This document shows positions 31,850 through 40,512 of a stretch of DNA of 64,000 nt, piece by piece. A program made the position numbers and the translations under genes. The notes under the pieces were generated by a model. The model made no database searches and was not told where the DNA came from. It saw only the letters and a list, made by a program, of their open reading frames with translations. Position 1 is the first letter of the stretch; every line of letters starts with the position of its first letter. This DNA is from Dermatobacter hominis (GTDB lineage Bacteria > Actinomycetota > Acidimicrobiia > Acidimicrobiales > Microtrichaceae): the NCBI RefSeq assembly GCF_020715685.1, contig NZ_CP085840.1, positions 2,604,001 to 2,668,000 on the forward strand, in the 5' to 3' direction.

Positions 31850-32293
31850 ATGACCACCACCACCGACCCGCCCCGGACCGACGACCTCGCCGACCTCGCG
31901 GACCGGCTCGCGCTCCAGGAGCTGATCAGCGGCCTCGGCACGTGGCTCGACGGCCACGGCGGCGATCCGAGCTCGCTGTACGCACCGGACGTCGTCGCGT
32001 CCGGCCCTCGCCACAGGATCGAGGGCATCGACGCGGTGCTGGCGCGCGTCGGGCCCGGCCGCGACGACGGCGAGCGCTCCCAGCACCTCCACACCGACCT
32101 GGTGATCGCGCTCGACGGCGACCGCGCGGACATCACCGCCAACCAGCTCGTGCTGGCCTACCGGGAGGGTGAGGTGCCGCACCGAACCGCCGGGCTCCGC
32201 GTCACCTACGGGGCACGCCGGCAGGCGGAGGGGTGGCGCATCGCGAGCGCCCACATCGACCTCCAGTGGATCATCGGGGACCTCCCGACCTGA
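31850..32293 (+). CDS. SnoaL-like (NTF2-fold) protein
   Basis: This is 147 residues with the SnoaL_4 pattern: LADRLALQELISGLGTWLDGHGG at the start, a middle with IEGIDAVLAR, the H-rich strand SQHLHTDLVIALDGDRADITANQLV, and WRIASAHIDLQWIIGD at the end. NTF2-fold proteins of this group act as small dehydratases/isomerases or as uncharacterised ligand-binding proteins. It is divergent from and probably controlled by the MarR regulator. Start: the ATG with GGAGAC upstream. Confidence 0.82.
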   Translation: MTTTTDPPRTDDLADLADRLALQELISGLGTWLDGHGGDPSSLYAPDVVASGPRHRIEGIDAVLARVGPGRDDGERSQHLHTDLVIALDGDRADITANQLVLAYREGEVPHRTAGLRVTYGARRQAEGWRIASAHIDLQWIIGDLPT

Positions 32294-32316
32294 GCGTCCG
32301 CCCATCGTCCGGTCAG

Positions 32317-32353
32317 CCGGTGGCCGGGCCGTTCTCCCCGGGCCGGCCGCCGG
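32317..32353 (+). terminator. Hairpin terminator after the SnoaL-like gene
   Basis: CCGG-T-GGCCGG (32317-32327) pairs with CCGGCC-G-CCGG (32343-32353): ten base pairs with one mismatch around a 15-base loop, 23 bases after the stop. Confidence 0.45.
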
Positions 32354-32367
32354 TTAGGGACCCGTCC

Positions 32368-33051
32368 ATGTCCGACGGAGGCGACCTGATCCTGGCGACG
32401 TTCGGCCCGCTGCGGGTCGGCTACGACGAGCGGGTCCTCGAACCCCGGCTCTGGACCCTGCTCCAGGCCGACTGGGCCGTCGAGCAGGCCGCCCACCTGG
32501 CCCGGGGTCCGGTGCTCGAGCTGTGCTGCGGCGCCGGCCAGATCGGACAGGTCGTCGCCCTCCGCACGGGGCGCGACCTCGTGCAGGTCGACGCGTCGGC
32601 GGTGGCCTGCCGGCACGCCCGTGCCAACGCCCGGCGCAACGGTCTGGCCGAACGCGTGGCGGTGCGGCGGGCGGAGATCACCGCCGCCGACCGGCCCGAC
32701 CTCGGCCGGCACGCCTTCCAACTGGTGCTGGCCGATCCCCCGTACGTCCCGACGGCTGACTGCGACGCCTTCCCCGACGACCCGCTCCTGGCGATCGACG
32801 GCGGCCCGGAGGGGCTCGACGTCGTCGAGGTCGTCGCCGCGAGCATCGCCCACCACCTCGCTCCCGACGGCGTGGCGCTCCTGCAGGTGCGAGGCCCCGC
32901 GCAGGTCGATGCGCTGGAGGCGCGCGACCTCGTCGGCCTCGAGGTCGCCGACATCCGGTCCCACGACGCCGAGCGGGCGGTGGCGCTCCTGCGCCCGTCG
33001 CCCGACGCCGGGCGCAGCGCGCCAGGTGCCGGCCAGCACCTCGCCGGGTAG
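32368..33051 (+). CDS. HemK/PrmC-like SAM-dependent methyltransferase
   Basis: This is 227 residues. Motif I is VLELCCGAGQIGQVVAL (about 53-69), with the acidic end of beta2 in VQVDASAVACRHARANARRNGL, and the catalytic-type motif IV LVLADPPYVP (about 125-134). DPPY is typical of PrmC/HemK and N6-adenine methyltransferases. There is no N-terminal PrmC helical domain, so it is more like a small-RNA or metabolite methyltransferase or RlmG-type protein. The substrate is unknown. It converges on the HAD gene, 8 bp between stops. Confidence 0.85.
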   Translation: MSDGGDLILATFGPLRVGYDERVLEPRLWTLLQADWAVEQAAHLARGPVLELCCGAGQIGQVVALRTGRDLVQVDASAVACRHARANARRNGLAERVAVRRAEITAADRPDLGRHAFQLVLADPPYVPTADCDAFPDDPLLAIDGGPEGLDVVEVVAASIAHHLAPDGVALLQVRGPAQVDALEARDLVGLEVADIRSHDAERAVALLRPSPDAGRSAPGAGQHLAG

Positions 33052-33059
33052 AGCGCCCG

Positions 33060-33863
33060 TCAGGTCGATCCGCCCCGACCACGACCGGCGCCGGTGGCCC
33101 GGGTCGCCCACCACCCGGGTCCCAGCTCGGCCAACGACGACACGACGTCGTCGGCGCCGGCGTCCCGGAGCCGATCGGGGCGGCCCACCCGGTCGATGCC
33201 GATGACGAGGCCGAGGTCGCCGCGGCGACCGGCCTCGACGCCCACGACCGCGTCCTCGAGCACCGCACACGCGGAGCGCTCGGCTCCGAGCTCCGCGGCG
33301 GCTCGGAGGAACGCGTCGGGGGCCGGCTTGCCGGCGAGGCCCTCCTCGTCGACGACGGCACCGTCGACGACGACGTCGATCCACCGCTCCAGGCCGGTCG
33401 CGGTGAGCACGAGCCGGGCGTTCCGGCTGGACGACACGACGGCACGACGCGCGCCCTCGGCCTCCAGCCACTCGAGGTACGGCCACGCGTCGTCGTAGAC
33501 GTGGACGGCCCCATCGGCCACCTCCGCCCGGAACAGCTCGTCCTTCCGGGCGGCCAGCTGGTCCACGACGCCCGACCGCTCGCCGAGGCGACCCGCCGTG
33601 ACGCCGCGCGCGGCCAGGAACTGCACCACGCCGTCGCGGCGGGGCCGCCCGTCGACGTACCGGAGGTAGTCCTCGACCGGGTCGAACGGCCGCACGTCGG
33701 CGATCCCGAGCTCGTCGACCACGTGGGAGCGCAGGGCGTCGTCGAACATCTGGCTCCAGGCTCGGGCGTGGGCGTCGGCGCTGTCGGTCAGCACGCCGTC
33801 CAGGTCGAACAGGTGGTGCACCGGCCACCCCGGATCGCGACCCGAGCCGCTCACCTCACCCAC
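33060..33863 (-). CDS. Beta-phosphoglucomutase-like HAD phosphatase/mutase
   Basis: This is 267 residues with the HAD motif I HLFDLDGVLTDSA (D20 nucleophile, D22), a helical cap, motif II VVSSSRNARLVL, motif III GKPAPDAFLRAA and motif IV AVLEDAVVGVEAG. These are the beta-phosphoglucomutase subgroup cues. It is the last gene of an operon behind a GH65 phosphorylase, the classic pair: the phosphorylase makes beta-glucose-1-phosphate and the mutase makes glucose-6-phosphate. It may start at the GTG at 33863, overlapping the GH65 end by 8 bp, or at 33854. Confidence 0.9.
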   Translation of the reverse strand: MGEVSGSGRDPGWPVHHLFDLDGVLTDSADAHARAWSQMFDDALRSHVVDELGIADVRPFDPVEDYLRYVDGRPRRDGVVQFLAARGVTAGRLGERSGVVDQLAARKDELFRAEVADGAVHVYDDAWPYLEWLEAEGARRAVVSSSRNARLVLTATGLERWIDVVVDGAVVDEEGLAGKPAPDAFLRAAAELGAERSACAVLEDAVVGVEAGRRGDLGLVIGIDRVGRPDRLRDAGADDVVSSLAELGPGWWATRATGAGRGRGGST

Positions 33864-36255
33864 CGCCGTCGTCCCCCGCCGGTCCTCGCGGCGCCCACCC
33901 GCGCGGGTGCGCCGGCTGGAACGGCACGCCCCGGCCCGGCGGCTGCGCCGGTGCCGGCTCGTCCAGGCCGGGCCGGACCGGTCGCCAGGTGGTGGCCTCG
34001 CCGACGACGAGCTCCTCGTCCTCGTGGCGGATCGGGAACGGCTGCCCCTCGAGCAGGCGGTACCCGACCCGGTCCGGGAGCAGCTCGACGTGGACCGATC
34101 CCGATCGGCACGGGACGCAGAAGGCCAGCCGCCCGAGGCTGCGCGGGCCGACGGGCCGGAACGACGGCGGGTCCCAGGACCGCAGCCCGCCGAAGCCGTC
34201 GACCACCGCCGACCAGACGCCTGCCGACGCCGCGATGTGGAGGCCGTCGCGGGTGTTGCCGTGGAGCTCGTCGAGGTCGATGAGGGCCAGCTCCCGGAGG
34301 AACGCCTCGGCGAGCTCGACGTAGCCGACCCTCGCCGCCACGACAGCCTGCGGGATCGCCGAGATCGAGGAGTCGCGGACCGTGATCGGCTCGTAGTGGT
34401 CGAAGTCGCGGCGGGCCGTCGCGTCGTCGAACTCGTCCGGGCAGCGGTGGATCGCGAGCACGAGGTCGGCCTGCTTCACCACCTGCCGCCGGTACAGGTC
34501 GAAGTACGGGTGGGTGCGGAACAGCGGGTACTCGTCCGGGCTCGTCCGCTCGAAGGGCCAGGGCTCGTGGTCGGTGAACCCCTCGGCCTGCTGGTGGACG
34601 TCGAGCCGCTCGTCGTAGGGGATGCACATGGACTCGGCCGCCGACCGCCAGCCCGTCACCTCGTCGGCCTCGACCGACAGCCGGGCCGCCTCGGCCGGGT
34701 GCCGCTCCACGGCGTCGGCCGCGGCACGCAGGTTCGCGGCCGCCAGGAGGTTCGTGTAGAGGTTGTTGTCGGCGACCGCCGAGTACTCGTCCGGACCGGT
34801 GACGCCGTCGATCCGGAACCCGCCCTGGACCTCGAAGTGGCCCAGGCTGTGCCAGAGCCGGGCCGCCGCGACGAGAAGGTCGACCGCCACGGTCGCCTCG
34901 AAGTCCACGTCGCCCGTCACCTGGACGTGGCGGTGGGCCGCCGCCGCGACGGCGCCGTTCACGTGGAACGCCGCCGTGCCGGCCGGCCAGTAGCCCGAGC
35001 ACTCGCTCCCCCGGATCGTCCGCCAGGCGAAGGCCGCGCCGTCGAGCCGGAGCGCTCGGGCGCGGTCCCGAGCGATGTCGAGCGTCGACTGCCGCCACCG
35101 CAGCGCGTCCGCCGCTGCGTCGGGGAGCAGGTGCGAGAGCACCGGGACCACGAACCCCTCGCTGTCCCAGAAGGTGTGGCCGTCGTAGCCGCTGCCCGTG
35201 AGGCCCTTCGCCGCGATCGGCCGGGCCTCGGCCCGCACGGCCGACTGGTAGGTCTGGAACAGGCAGTAGCGGATGGCGGTCTGCAGGTCGGCCGGGCCGC
35301 CGACCTCCACGTCGGCCCGCCGCCAGTAGTCGTCGAGCGCGGCCCGCTGCTCCGAGAGCAGCCCCTCCCACCCCGTGTGCCGGGCGGCGTCGACCGCGGC
35401 GGCGACCTGGTCCCGCAGCGCGTGGTCGGACCGGACGGTCGACCAGCCGTAGGCCGCGTACTTGACGATCTCGAGCCGCTCGCCGACGTCGAGCGACGCG
35501 GTGACCGTCGTCCGACCGAGGTCGCCACTGGTGTCGCACGAGACATCCGCCTGACCGGGGACCGAGATGTCGTGGGACATCGCCGCGGCGACGCCGATGC
35601 CGCTCCGGCGCGTGCGGTGCACCAGCACGACGCAGTCGCCACGACAGGAGTGGTCGACGTCGGCGAACGGCGAGTCGAGCGCGACCGCGACCCGGGGGTC
35701 GGCCACGTCGGGCCTCGGCTGGGGCTCGCCGCTGACGAGCTCGGACTGCACGACGATCCGCGCCGGGGCGCCGACGGGTTCGATCTCGAGCCGGAACGCG
35801 ACGATGGAGCGCTGCGAGTAGGAGACGAGCCTCGTCGACCGCAACCGGATCCCCTGCCGGGCCGGCGATCGCCACTCGACCTCGCGCTCGAGCACGCCCC
35901 GCCGGAGGTCCAGCCGTCGGCGGTGGGCGACCAGCGTGCCGTAGCGGACGTCGAACGGCTCGTCGTCGACGAGCACCCGGAGCACCTTCGCGTTCGTCAC
36001 GTTGACGATCGTCTGGCCCGATTCGGGCATCCCGTAGCCGGGTTCGGCGACCGGGAGCGGCCGGTACTCGAAGACCGAGTTCAGGTAGGTGCCCGGCGTG
36101 TCGAGCGGCTCGCCCTCGTCCAGGTTGCCGCGCAGGCCGATGTGGCCGTTGGCGAGCGAGAACACCGCCTCGGACCAGCCCAGGCGGTCCAGGTCGAGCC
36201 CCTCCTCGACCACCGCCCACGCGTCGGAGCCGAGGCCCTCGTCGTCCGGGTTCAC
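33856..36255 (-). CDS. Glycoside hydrolase family 65 disaccharide phosphorylase (maltose/trehalose/kojibiose type)
   Basis: This is 799 residues: an N-terminal beta-sandwich (SLANGHIGLRGNLDEGEPLDTPGTYLN at its start), linker helices, and a catalytic alpha/alpha barrel with YDGHTFWDSEGFV (substrate W-D), and the catalytic acid in VTGPDEYSAV (E490). The phosphate-site pieces KQADLVLAI and DSSISAIPQAVVAARVG follow. It cleaves an alpha-linked glucose disaccharide with inorganic phosphate to beta-glucose-1-phosphate and glucose. Which linkage it takes is not decidable. The GTG overlaps the acn stop as GTGA. Confidence 0.92.
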   Translation of the reverse strand: MNPDDEGLGSDAWAVVEEGLDLDRLGWSEAVFSLANGHIGLRGNLDEGEPLDTPGTYLNSVFEYRPLPVAEPGYGMPESGQTIVNVTNAKVLRVLVDDEPFDVRYGTLVAHRRRLDLRRGVLEREVEWRSPARQGIRLRSTRLVSYSQRSIVAFRLEIEPVGAPARIVVQSELVSGEPQPRPDVADPRVAVALDSPFADVDHSCRGDCVVLVHRTRRSGIGVAAAMSHDISVPGQADVSCDTSGDLGRTTVTASLDVGERLEIVKYAAYGWSTVRSDHALRDQVAAAVDAARHTGWEGLLSEQRAALDDYWRRADVEVGGPADLQTAIRYCLFQTYQSAVRAEARPIAAKGLTGSGYDGHTFWDSEGFVVPVLSHLLPDAAADALRWRQSTLDIARDRARALRLDGAAFAWRTIRGSECSGYWPAGTAAFHVNGAVAAAAHRHVQVTGDVDFEATVAVDLLVAAARLWHSLGHFEVQGGFRIDGVTGPDEYSAVADNNLYTNLLAAANLRAAADAVERHPAEAARLSVEADEVTGWRSAAESMCIPYDERLDVHQQAEGFTDHEPWPFERTSPDEYPLFRTHPYFDLYRRQVVKQADLVLAIHRCPDEFDDATARRDFDHYEPITVRDSSISAIPQAVVAARVGYVELAEAFLRELALIDLDELHGNTRDGLHIAASAGVWSAVVDGFGGLRSWDPPSFRPVGPRSLGRLAFCVPCRSGSVHVELLPDRVGYRLLEGQPFPIRHEDEELVVGEATTWRPVRPGLDEPAPAQPPGRGVPFQPAHPRGWAPRGPAGDDGGG

Positions 36256-39155
36256 CCTGCCACCCGCGCCCGTTCGGCCAGCCGCCGGACGACGTGGGGC
36301 AGGATGCCGCCGGCGGCCAGGTAGGCCCGCTCCCGCGGGTTGTCGACCCGGACGGTGAGCGGGACCTCCACGTCGCCGGCCCGCAGCGTGGCGGTGCGCC
36401 GGAGCTCGCCGTCGGCGTCCACCACGCCGGTCACGTCGATCTCCTCCTCGCCGGTCAGTCCCAACGACCCCACCGACGCGCCGTCCGGGAGCTGGAGCGG
36501 GAGCACGCCCATGCCCACGAGGTTCGTCCGGTGGATGCGCTCGAAGGAGCGGGCGATGACGGCGCGGACCCCGAGCAGTCGGGTGCCCTTCGCCGCCCAG
36601 TCGCGGGACGAGCCGGTCCCGTACTCCACGCCCGCCAGCACGACGAGCGGCACGTGCTCGGCGGCGTAGCGGGTCGCGGCCTCGTGGATCGTGACGAGCT
36701 CGCCGTCGGGCAGGTGGCGCGTCCAGCCGCCCGAGCGCTCTTCCGCCAAGGCGTTGCGGAGCCTCGGGTTGGCGAACGTGCCCCGGACCATCACCTCGTG
36801 GTTGCCGCGCCGGCTGCCGTAGCTGTTGAAGTCGACCGGGTCGACGCTCTGGCCGAGCAGCCAGCGACCGGCCGGGGAGTCCACGTCGATCACGCCCGCC
36901 GGCGAGATGTGGTCGGTCGTGACGTTGTCGCCGAGGACCACCAGCGCCCGGGCGCCGACGATGTCGCCCACCTCGTGCGACCCCGCGGCCGGCGGCCGGG
37001 CGAACGGGGGTCTGCGGACGTAGGTCGAGCCGTCCTTCCAGGGGCTGGAACCGGCGACTGGCCGGCTCGTCGCCCGGCCGCCACCGGCCTCCGCACCCCC
37101 GGCGTCGGACGCACCGGGCGCCCCGACCGCGAAGAGCTGGGGGCGCACCACCCGGCCGACCACGTCGGCCACCTCCTCGTCGGACGGCCAGAGGTCGGCG
37201 AGCCGCACCGGGCTCCCGCCCTCGTCGACACCGAGGGGGTCCGACGACAGGTCGACCTCCATGTGCCCGGCGAGCGCGGCGGCGACCACGAGCGGGGGCG
37301 AGGCGAGGAAGTTCATGCGGACGTCGGGGTGGATCCTGCCCTCGAAGTTCCGGTTGCCCGACAGCACGGCGCACACCGCCAGGTCGCGGTGGCGGATCGC
37401 CGCCGAGATCTCGGGCGCGAGCGGCCCGGAGTTGCCGATGCACGTCGTGCACCCGAACCCCACGACGTGGAACCCCAACGCGGCGAGCGGGGCGGCGAGC
37501 CCGGCGTCCTCGAGGTAGCGCACCACGGTCCGCGATCCGGGGGCCAGCGACGTCTTGACCCACGGCGGCGTGCGCAGCCCGCGGTCGACCGCCGCCCGCG
37601 CGAGGAGTCCGGCGCCGACCATCACCGCCGGGTTCGACGTGTTGGTGCAGCTCGTGATGGCGGCGATCACGACATGCCCGTCGGTCAGGTCGAAGGCGCC
37701 GTGGCCGGTGCTCACGGGGACCACTCGGGCCGCGGTCGGCTCGCCGGGCTCGGCCGCGTCGCCCTCCTCCCACGGTTGCGACGCCACCGGGTCGTCGGCG
37801 TCGAGAGCCGGCGGGTCGCTGGCCGGGAACGACTGCGCGGACGCGTCGTCGGCCGACGCCGCCCGGACCTCCGCAGGCCGGCCGTTGCTCGGGACCCCCG
37901 GCCGACGGGTCCGGATCGCCCGGTCGGTCTCCGAGGGGTCCTCGCCCGATCCGACGACCGCGGCGATCGCCGCCGCGACCCGGCCCGGGACCGCGGCGAG
38001 CGGCACCCGCTGCTGGGGCAGCGACGGGCCGGCGAGGCAGGGCTCGACCTCGTCGAGGCGGACGCGGAGCGCGTCGGCGAACCGCGACGGGGCCTCGCTG
38101 CGCCAGAGCCCCTGGTGCCGGGCGTACGCCTCGACGGTGGCGACGCGATCCGGCGACCGGCCCGTGCGCCGCAGGTAGGCGAGCGTCTCGTCGTCGATCG
38201 GGAACATCGCGGCGGTCGACCCGTACTCGGGCGACATGTTCGAGATCGTGGCCCGGGCCTCGGCCGGCAGCGCGGCGAGCCCGGCGCCGTGGAACTCGAC
38301 GAACCTCCCGACGACGCCGTGCGAGCGGAGGGCCTCGGTGATGGTCAGGACCAGGTCCGTCGCCGTCACCCCCGGGCGCAGCGAGCCGGCCAGCTCCACC
38401 CCGACGATCCCCGGCACGGCCACCGAGACCGGCTCCCCGAGCATCGCCGCCTCGGCCTCGATCCCGCCGACGCCCCATCCGAGCACGCCGAGGCCGTTCA
38501 CCATCGTCGTGTGCGAGTCGGTGCCCACCAGCGTGTCCGGGCACACGGTGCCGTCGCGGTCCTCCCGCACGACGGTCGCCAGGCGCTCGAGGTTCACCTG
38601 GTGGCAGATGCCGGCGCCGGGGCCGAGCACCTCGAAGCCGGCGAAGGTCCGGCGCCCCCACTCGAGGAAGTCGTAGCGCTCGGAGTTCCGCTCGCGCTCC
38701 ACCAGCTCGTTCGCGGCGAGCGAGTCGGGTGAGCCGGCGGAGTCGACCGACACGGAGTGGTCGATGACGAGGTCGACCGGCACCTCCGGTCGGACCTGCC
38801 CGGGATCACCCGTCAGGTCGCCGACCGCGTCGCGCACCGCCGCGAGGTCGGCGATGGCGGGGACGCCGGTGAAGTCCTGCATCAGCACCCGACCCGGGTG
38901 GAACGGGACGTCGATGACCTCGTCGGATGTGGCGCCGTCGACGAGCGCCCGCACCACGTCGGCCGTGGCGCCGGAGCCGTCGTCGTGGCGGAGCAGGTCC
39001 TCCACGAGGATCCGGGTCGTCACCGGCAGCTCCGCCGCGCCGGGCAGTGCCTCGGCGAGGCGCTGCAGGCAGCGGATGCGGCGCGTGCGCCCTGCGAGCT
39101 CCACCTCGCGGTCCGTCCCGAACACGTCGTGCCCGTCCATCCGTCCACCCGTCAT
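36252..39155 (-). CDS. acn: Aconitate hydratase (AcnA family) with unusual linker insertion
   Basis: This is 967 residues, longer than the usual 890-945. The 4Fe-4S ligands are C503 (ITSCTNTSNP), C569 and C572 (FGCTTCIGN). Other active-site blocks are DHSVSVDSAG, GTDSHTTMVNGLGVLGWGVGG, NMSPEYGSTAAMFP, GSGNRNFEGRI-like LSGNRNFEGRIHP, and the swivel-domain YGTGSSRDWAAKG. It interconverts citrate and isocitrate in the TCA cycle. Between about 413 and 477 is a low-complexity acidic insert with SFPASDPPA. The ATG overlaps the ctaG stop (ATGA), so it is translationally coupled. Confidence 0.95.
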   Translation of the reverse strand: MTGGRMDGHDVFGTDREVELAGRTRRIRCLQRLAEALPGAAELPVTTRILVEDLLRHDDGSGATADVVRALVDGATSDEVIDVPFHPGRVLMQDFTGVPAIADLAAVRDAVGDLTGDPGQVRPEVPVDLVIDHSVSVDSAGSPDSLAANELVERERNSERYDFLEWGRRTFAGFEVLGPGAGICHQVNLERLATVVREDRDGTVCPDTLVGTDSHTTMVNGLGVLGWGVGGIEAEAAMLGEPVSVAVPGIVGVELAGSLRPGVTATDLVLTITEALRSHGVVGRFVEFHGAGLAALPAEARATISNMSPEYGSTAAMFPIDDETLAYLRRTGRSPDRVATVEAYARHQGLWRSEAPSRFADALRVRLDEVEPCLAGPSLPQQRVPLAAVPGRVAAAIAAVVGSGEDPSETDRAIRTRRPGVPSNGRPAEVRAASADDASAQSFPASDPPALDADDPVASQPWEEGDAAEPGEPTAARVVPVSTGHGAFDLTDGHVVIAAITSCTNTSNPAVMVGAGLLARAAVDRGLRTPPWVKTSLAPGSRTVVRYLEDAGLAAPLAALGFHVVGFGCTTCIGNSGPLAPEISAAIRHRDLAVCAVLSGNRNFEGRIHPDVRMNFLASPPLVVAAALAGHMEVDLSSDPLGVDEGGSPVRLADLWPSDEEVADVVGRVVRPQLFAVGAPGASDAGGAEAGGGRATSRPVAGSSPWKDGSTYVRRPPFARPPAAGSHEVGDIVGARALVVLGDNVTTDHISPAGVIDVDSPAGRWLLGQSVDPVDFNSYGSRRGNHEVMVRGTFANPRLRNALAEERSGGWTRHLPDGELVTIHEAATRYAAEHVPLVVLAGVEYGTGSSRDWAAKGTRLLGVRAVIARSFERIHRTNLVGMGVLPLQLPDGASVGSLGLTGEEEIDVTGVVDADGELRRTATLRAGDVEVPLTVRVDNPRERAYLAAGGILPHVVRRLAERARVAG

Positions 39156-39883
39156 CGGACCGCCTCCGGTCGTTCGAGGTCGCGCACCAGGTCGTCCAGA
39201 CGGGCCCGCCGCTCCTCGTGCGCGATCCAGCGCCAGAGGCACCAGACGAGGAGCGGGACGGCGACGATCTCGCCGCCCACCCACATGAGCTGCGCCCCGA
39301 GCCGCTGGTCGGCGAGCGCGGCCGGAGAGGCGCCGTGGTGCGCCATGAGCGGGCGGTCCTGCGCCAGCAGCGCCAGCCCGAGGAACCCGTGCGAGGCGAT
39401 GACGACGGCGCCGGCGAGCAGCCGGGCCGGCCACGACCACCGCACCGGGAGGGGCGCCCGGCCGACGAGGTGCTCCACGAACAGGACGCCGACCAGCAGC
39501 ATGTGGGCGTGCACCACCGCGTGCGCCACCGGTTGGTGCGTCACCCCGACGAGCGGTGTCAGCCACAGGGCCCACGGGGTCAGCACGAACGCCGCGGCGA
39601 TCCATCCCGGGTTCGTGAGGGCACGGACCGCCCCGGTGCGCGACCACCGGCGCACCCGGGCGGGACCGACGCGGTGGGCGGTCGCCACCGGCAGCCCGGC
39701 CACCACCACCAGCACGGGCGCCACCATCCCGACGAGCAGGTGCGACACCACCTCGGAGCTGAACCGCTCGTCCGGCAGCCACGCGGTCGACGCGACGGCG
39801 ACCGCGGCCGCCAGCGCGGCCGCCCAGCGCCCCGCCCGCTGCGGGCGGGACCTGGGATGGCGGCGGCCGGGCGCATCGCTCAC
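39152..39883 (-). CDS. ctaG: Cytochrome c oxidase assembly protein, CtaG (caa3_CtaG) family
   Basis: This is a 243-residue membrane protein with about seven hydrophobic segments and the family histidines in FSSEVVSHLLVGMVAPVLVV, VTHQPVAHAVVHAHMLLVG, LFVEHLVG and ASHGFLGLAL. CtaG proteins of this type help insert copper into haem-copper oxidases, here most likely CtaD/CtaC. It is the first gene of the leftward operon ctaG-acn-GH65-HAD. The GTG start lies 7 bases after a TAGGGC -10-like box inside the inverted repeat at 39888-39942. Confidence 0.9.
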   Translation of the reverse strand: MSDAPGRRHPRSRPQRAGRWAAALAAAVAVASTAWLPDERFSSEVVSHLLVGMVAPVLVVVAGLPVATAHRVGPARVRRWSRTGAVRALTNPGWIAAAFVLTPWALWLTPLVGVTHQPVAHAVVHAHMLLVGVLFVEHLVGRAPLPVRWSWPARLLAGAVVIASHGFLGLALLAQDRPLMAHHGASPAALADQRLGAQLMWVGGEIVAVPLLVWCLWRWIAHEERRARLDDLVRDLERPEAVR

Positions 39884-39887
39884 GGCG

Positions 39888-39942
39888 GCCGCCCTACCCG
39901 GGCAGCGTCCGGTCTGACCTGAGAGGTGCCGGGTAGGGCGGC
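39888..39942. promoter_or_regulatory. Divergent respiratory promoter inside a perfect 14-bp inverted repeat
   Basis: GCCGCCCTACCCGG (39888-39901) and its exact reverse complement CCGGGTAGGGCGGC (39929-39942) flank 27 bp. Each arm contains TAGGGC reading toward its own gene, ending 7 bases before the ctaG GTG and 6 before the ctaE GTG. The two -10 regions are thus exact mirror images, which suggests one regulator or a matched pair of promoters. Confidence 0.7.
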
Positions 39943-39945
39943 GCG

Positions 39946-40512
39946 GTGCTGACGTCCACCGGTCGCTCGGGGCCGGCGCCCATCAACGTCGGCGCCGTGG
40001 TGTGGTTGTCCTCGGAGCTGATGTTCTTCGCGGCGCTGGGTGCCGCAGCCCTCTCGTTGGAGGGCGCCTCACCGACCGGGTGGCCGCCTCCGGGCGCCGA
40101 GCTGAACATCCCGCTGGCCGCGCTGCTCACCGTCGTGCTCGTCTCGTCGAGCTTCGTCATCCACGGGGCGGTCGGCGCGCTCGAGCGCGGCGACGTCCGG
40201 CGGTTCCGCCGGCTCCTGCTCGCCACGGCGGTGATGGGCGCGGTGTTCGTGTCGGGCCAGGCGTGGGAGTGGAGCGAGCTCGGCTTCGGCGTCACCTCGA
40301 ACGCCTTCGGGACCGCCTTCTACACGATCACGGGGTTCCACGGCCTCCACCTGATGGCGGGGCTCGTGGCGATCGGCGTCGTGCTGGGGCGGTCGGCGGC
40401 GGCCGGGTTCGACTCGTCGCGCACCCCCTCCGCCCAGGTGCTGGCCTACTACTGGCACTTCGTCGACGTCGTGTGGATCGGCGTCTTCGTCCTGCTCTAC
40501 CTCTCGCCATGA
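39946..40512 (+). CDS. ctaE: Cytochrome c oxidase subunit III (actinobacterial, five helices)
   Basis: This is 188 residues with five membrane segments. It has VVWLSSELMFFAALGAA at helix I and the diagnostic ITGFHGLHLMAGLVAIGVVLG, then YYWHFVDVVWIGVFVLLYL at the end. It is part of the aa3 oxidase core in the cytoplasmic membrane. The short N-terminus before helix I fits actinobacterial CtaE. It begins the rightward operon ctaE-qcrC-qcrA-qcrB, the conserved actinobacterial arrangement that pairs oxidase with the bcc complex. Confidence 0.95.
   Translation: MLTSTGRSGPAPINVGAVVWLSSELMFFAALGAAALSLEGASPTGWPPPGAELNIPLAALLTVVLVSSSFVIHGAVGALERGDVRRFRRLLLATAVMGAVFVSGQAWEWSELGFGVTSNAFGTAFYTITGFHGLHLMAGLVAIGVVLGRSAAAGFDSSRTPSAQVLAYYWHFVDVVWIGVFVLLYLSP

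Noticed and set aside
33907-38732. Two open frames of over 800 codons on the plus strand across GH65 and aconitase
   Set aside because: Both are composition shadows of the real minus-strand enzymes, whose catalytic motifs are intact.
36252-39155. The aconitase insert as an intein
   Set aside because: The insert is about 65 residues, low-complexity and lacks any splice-junction Cys/Ser or HN motif.
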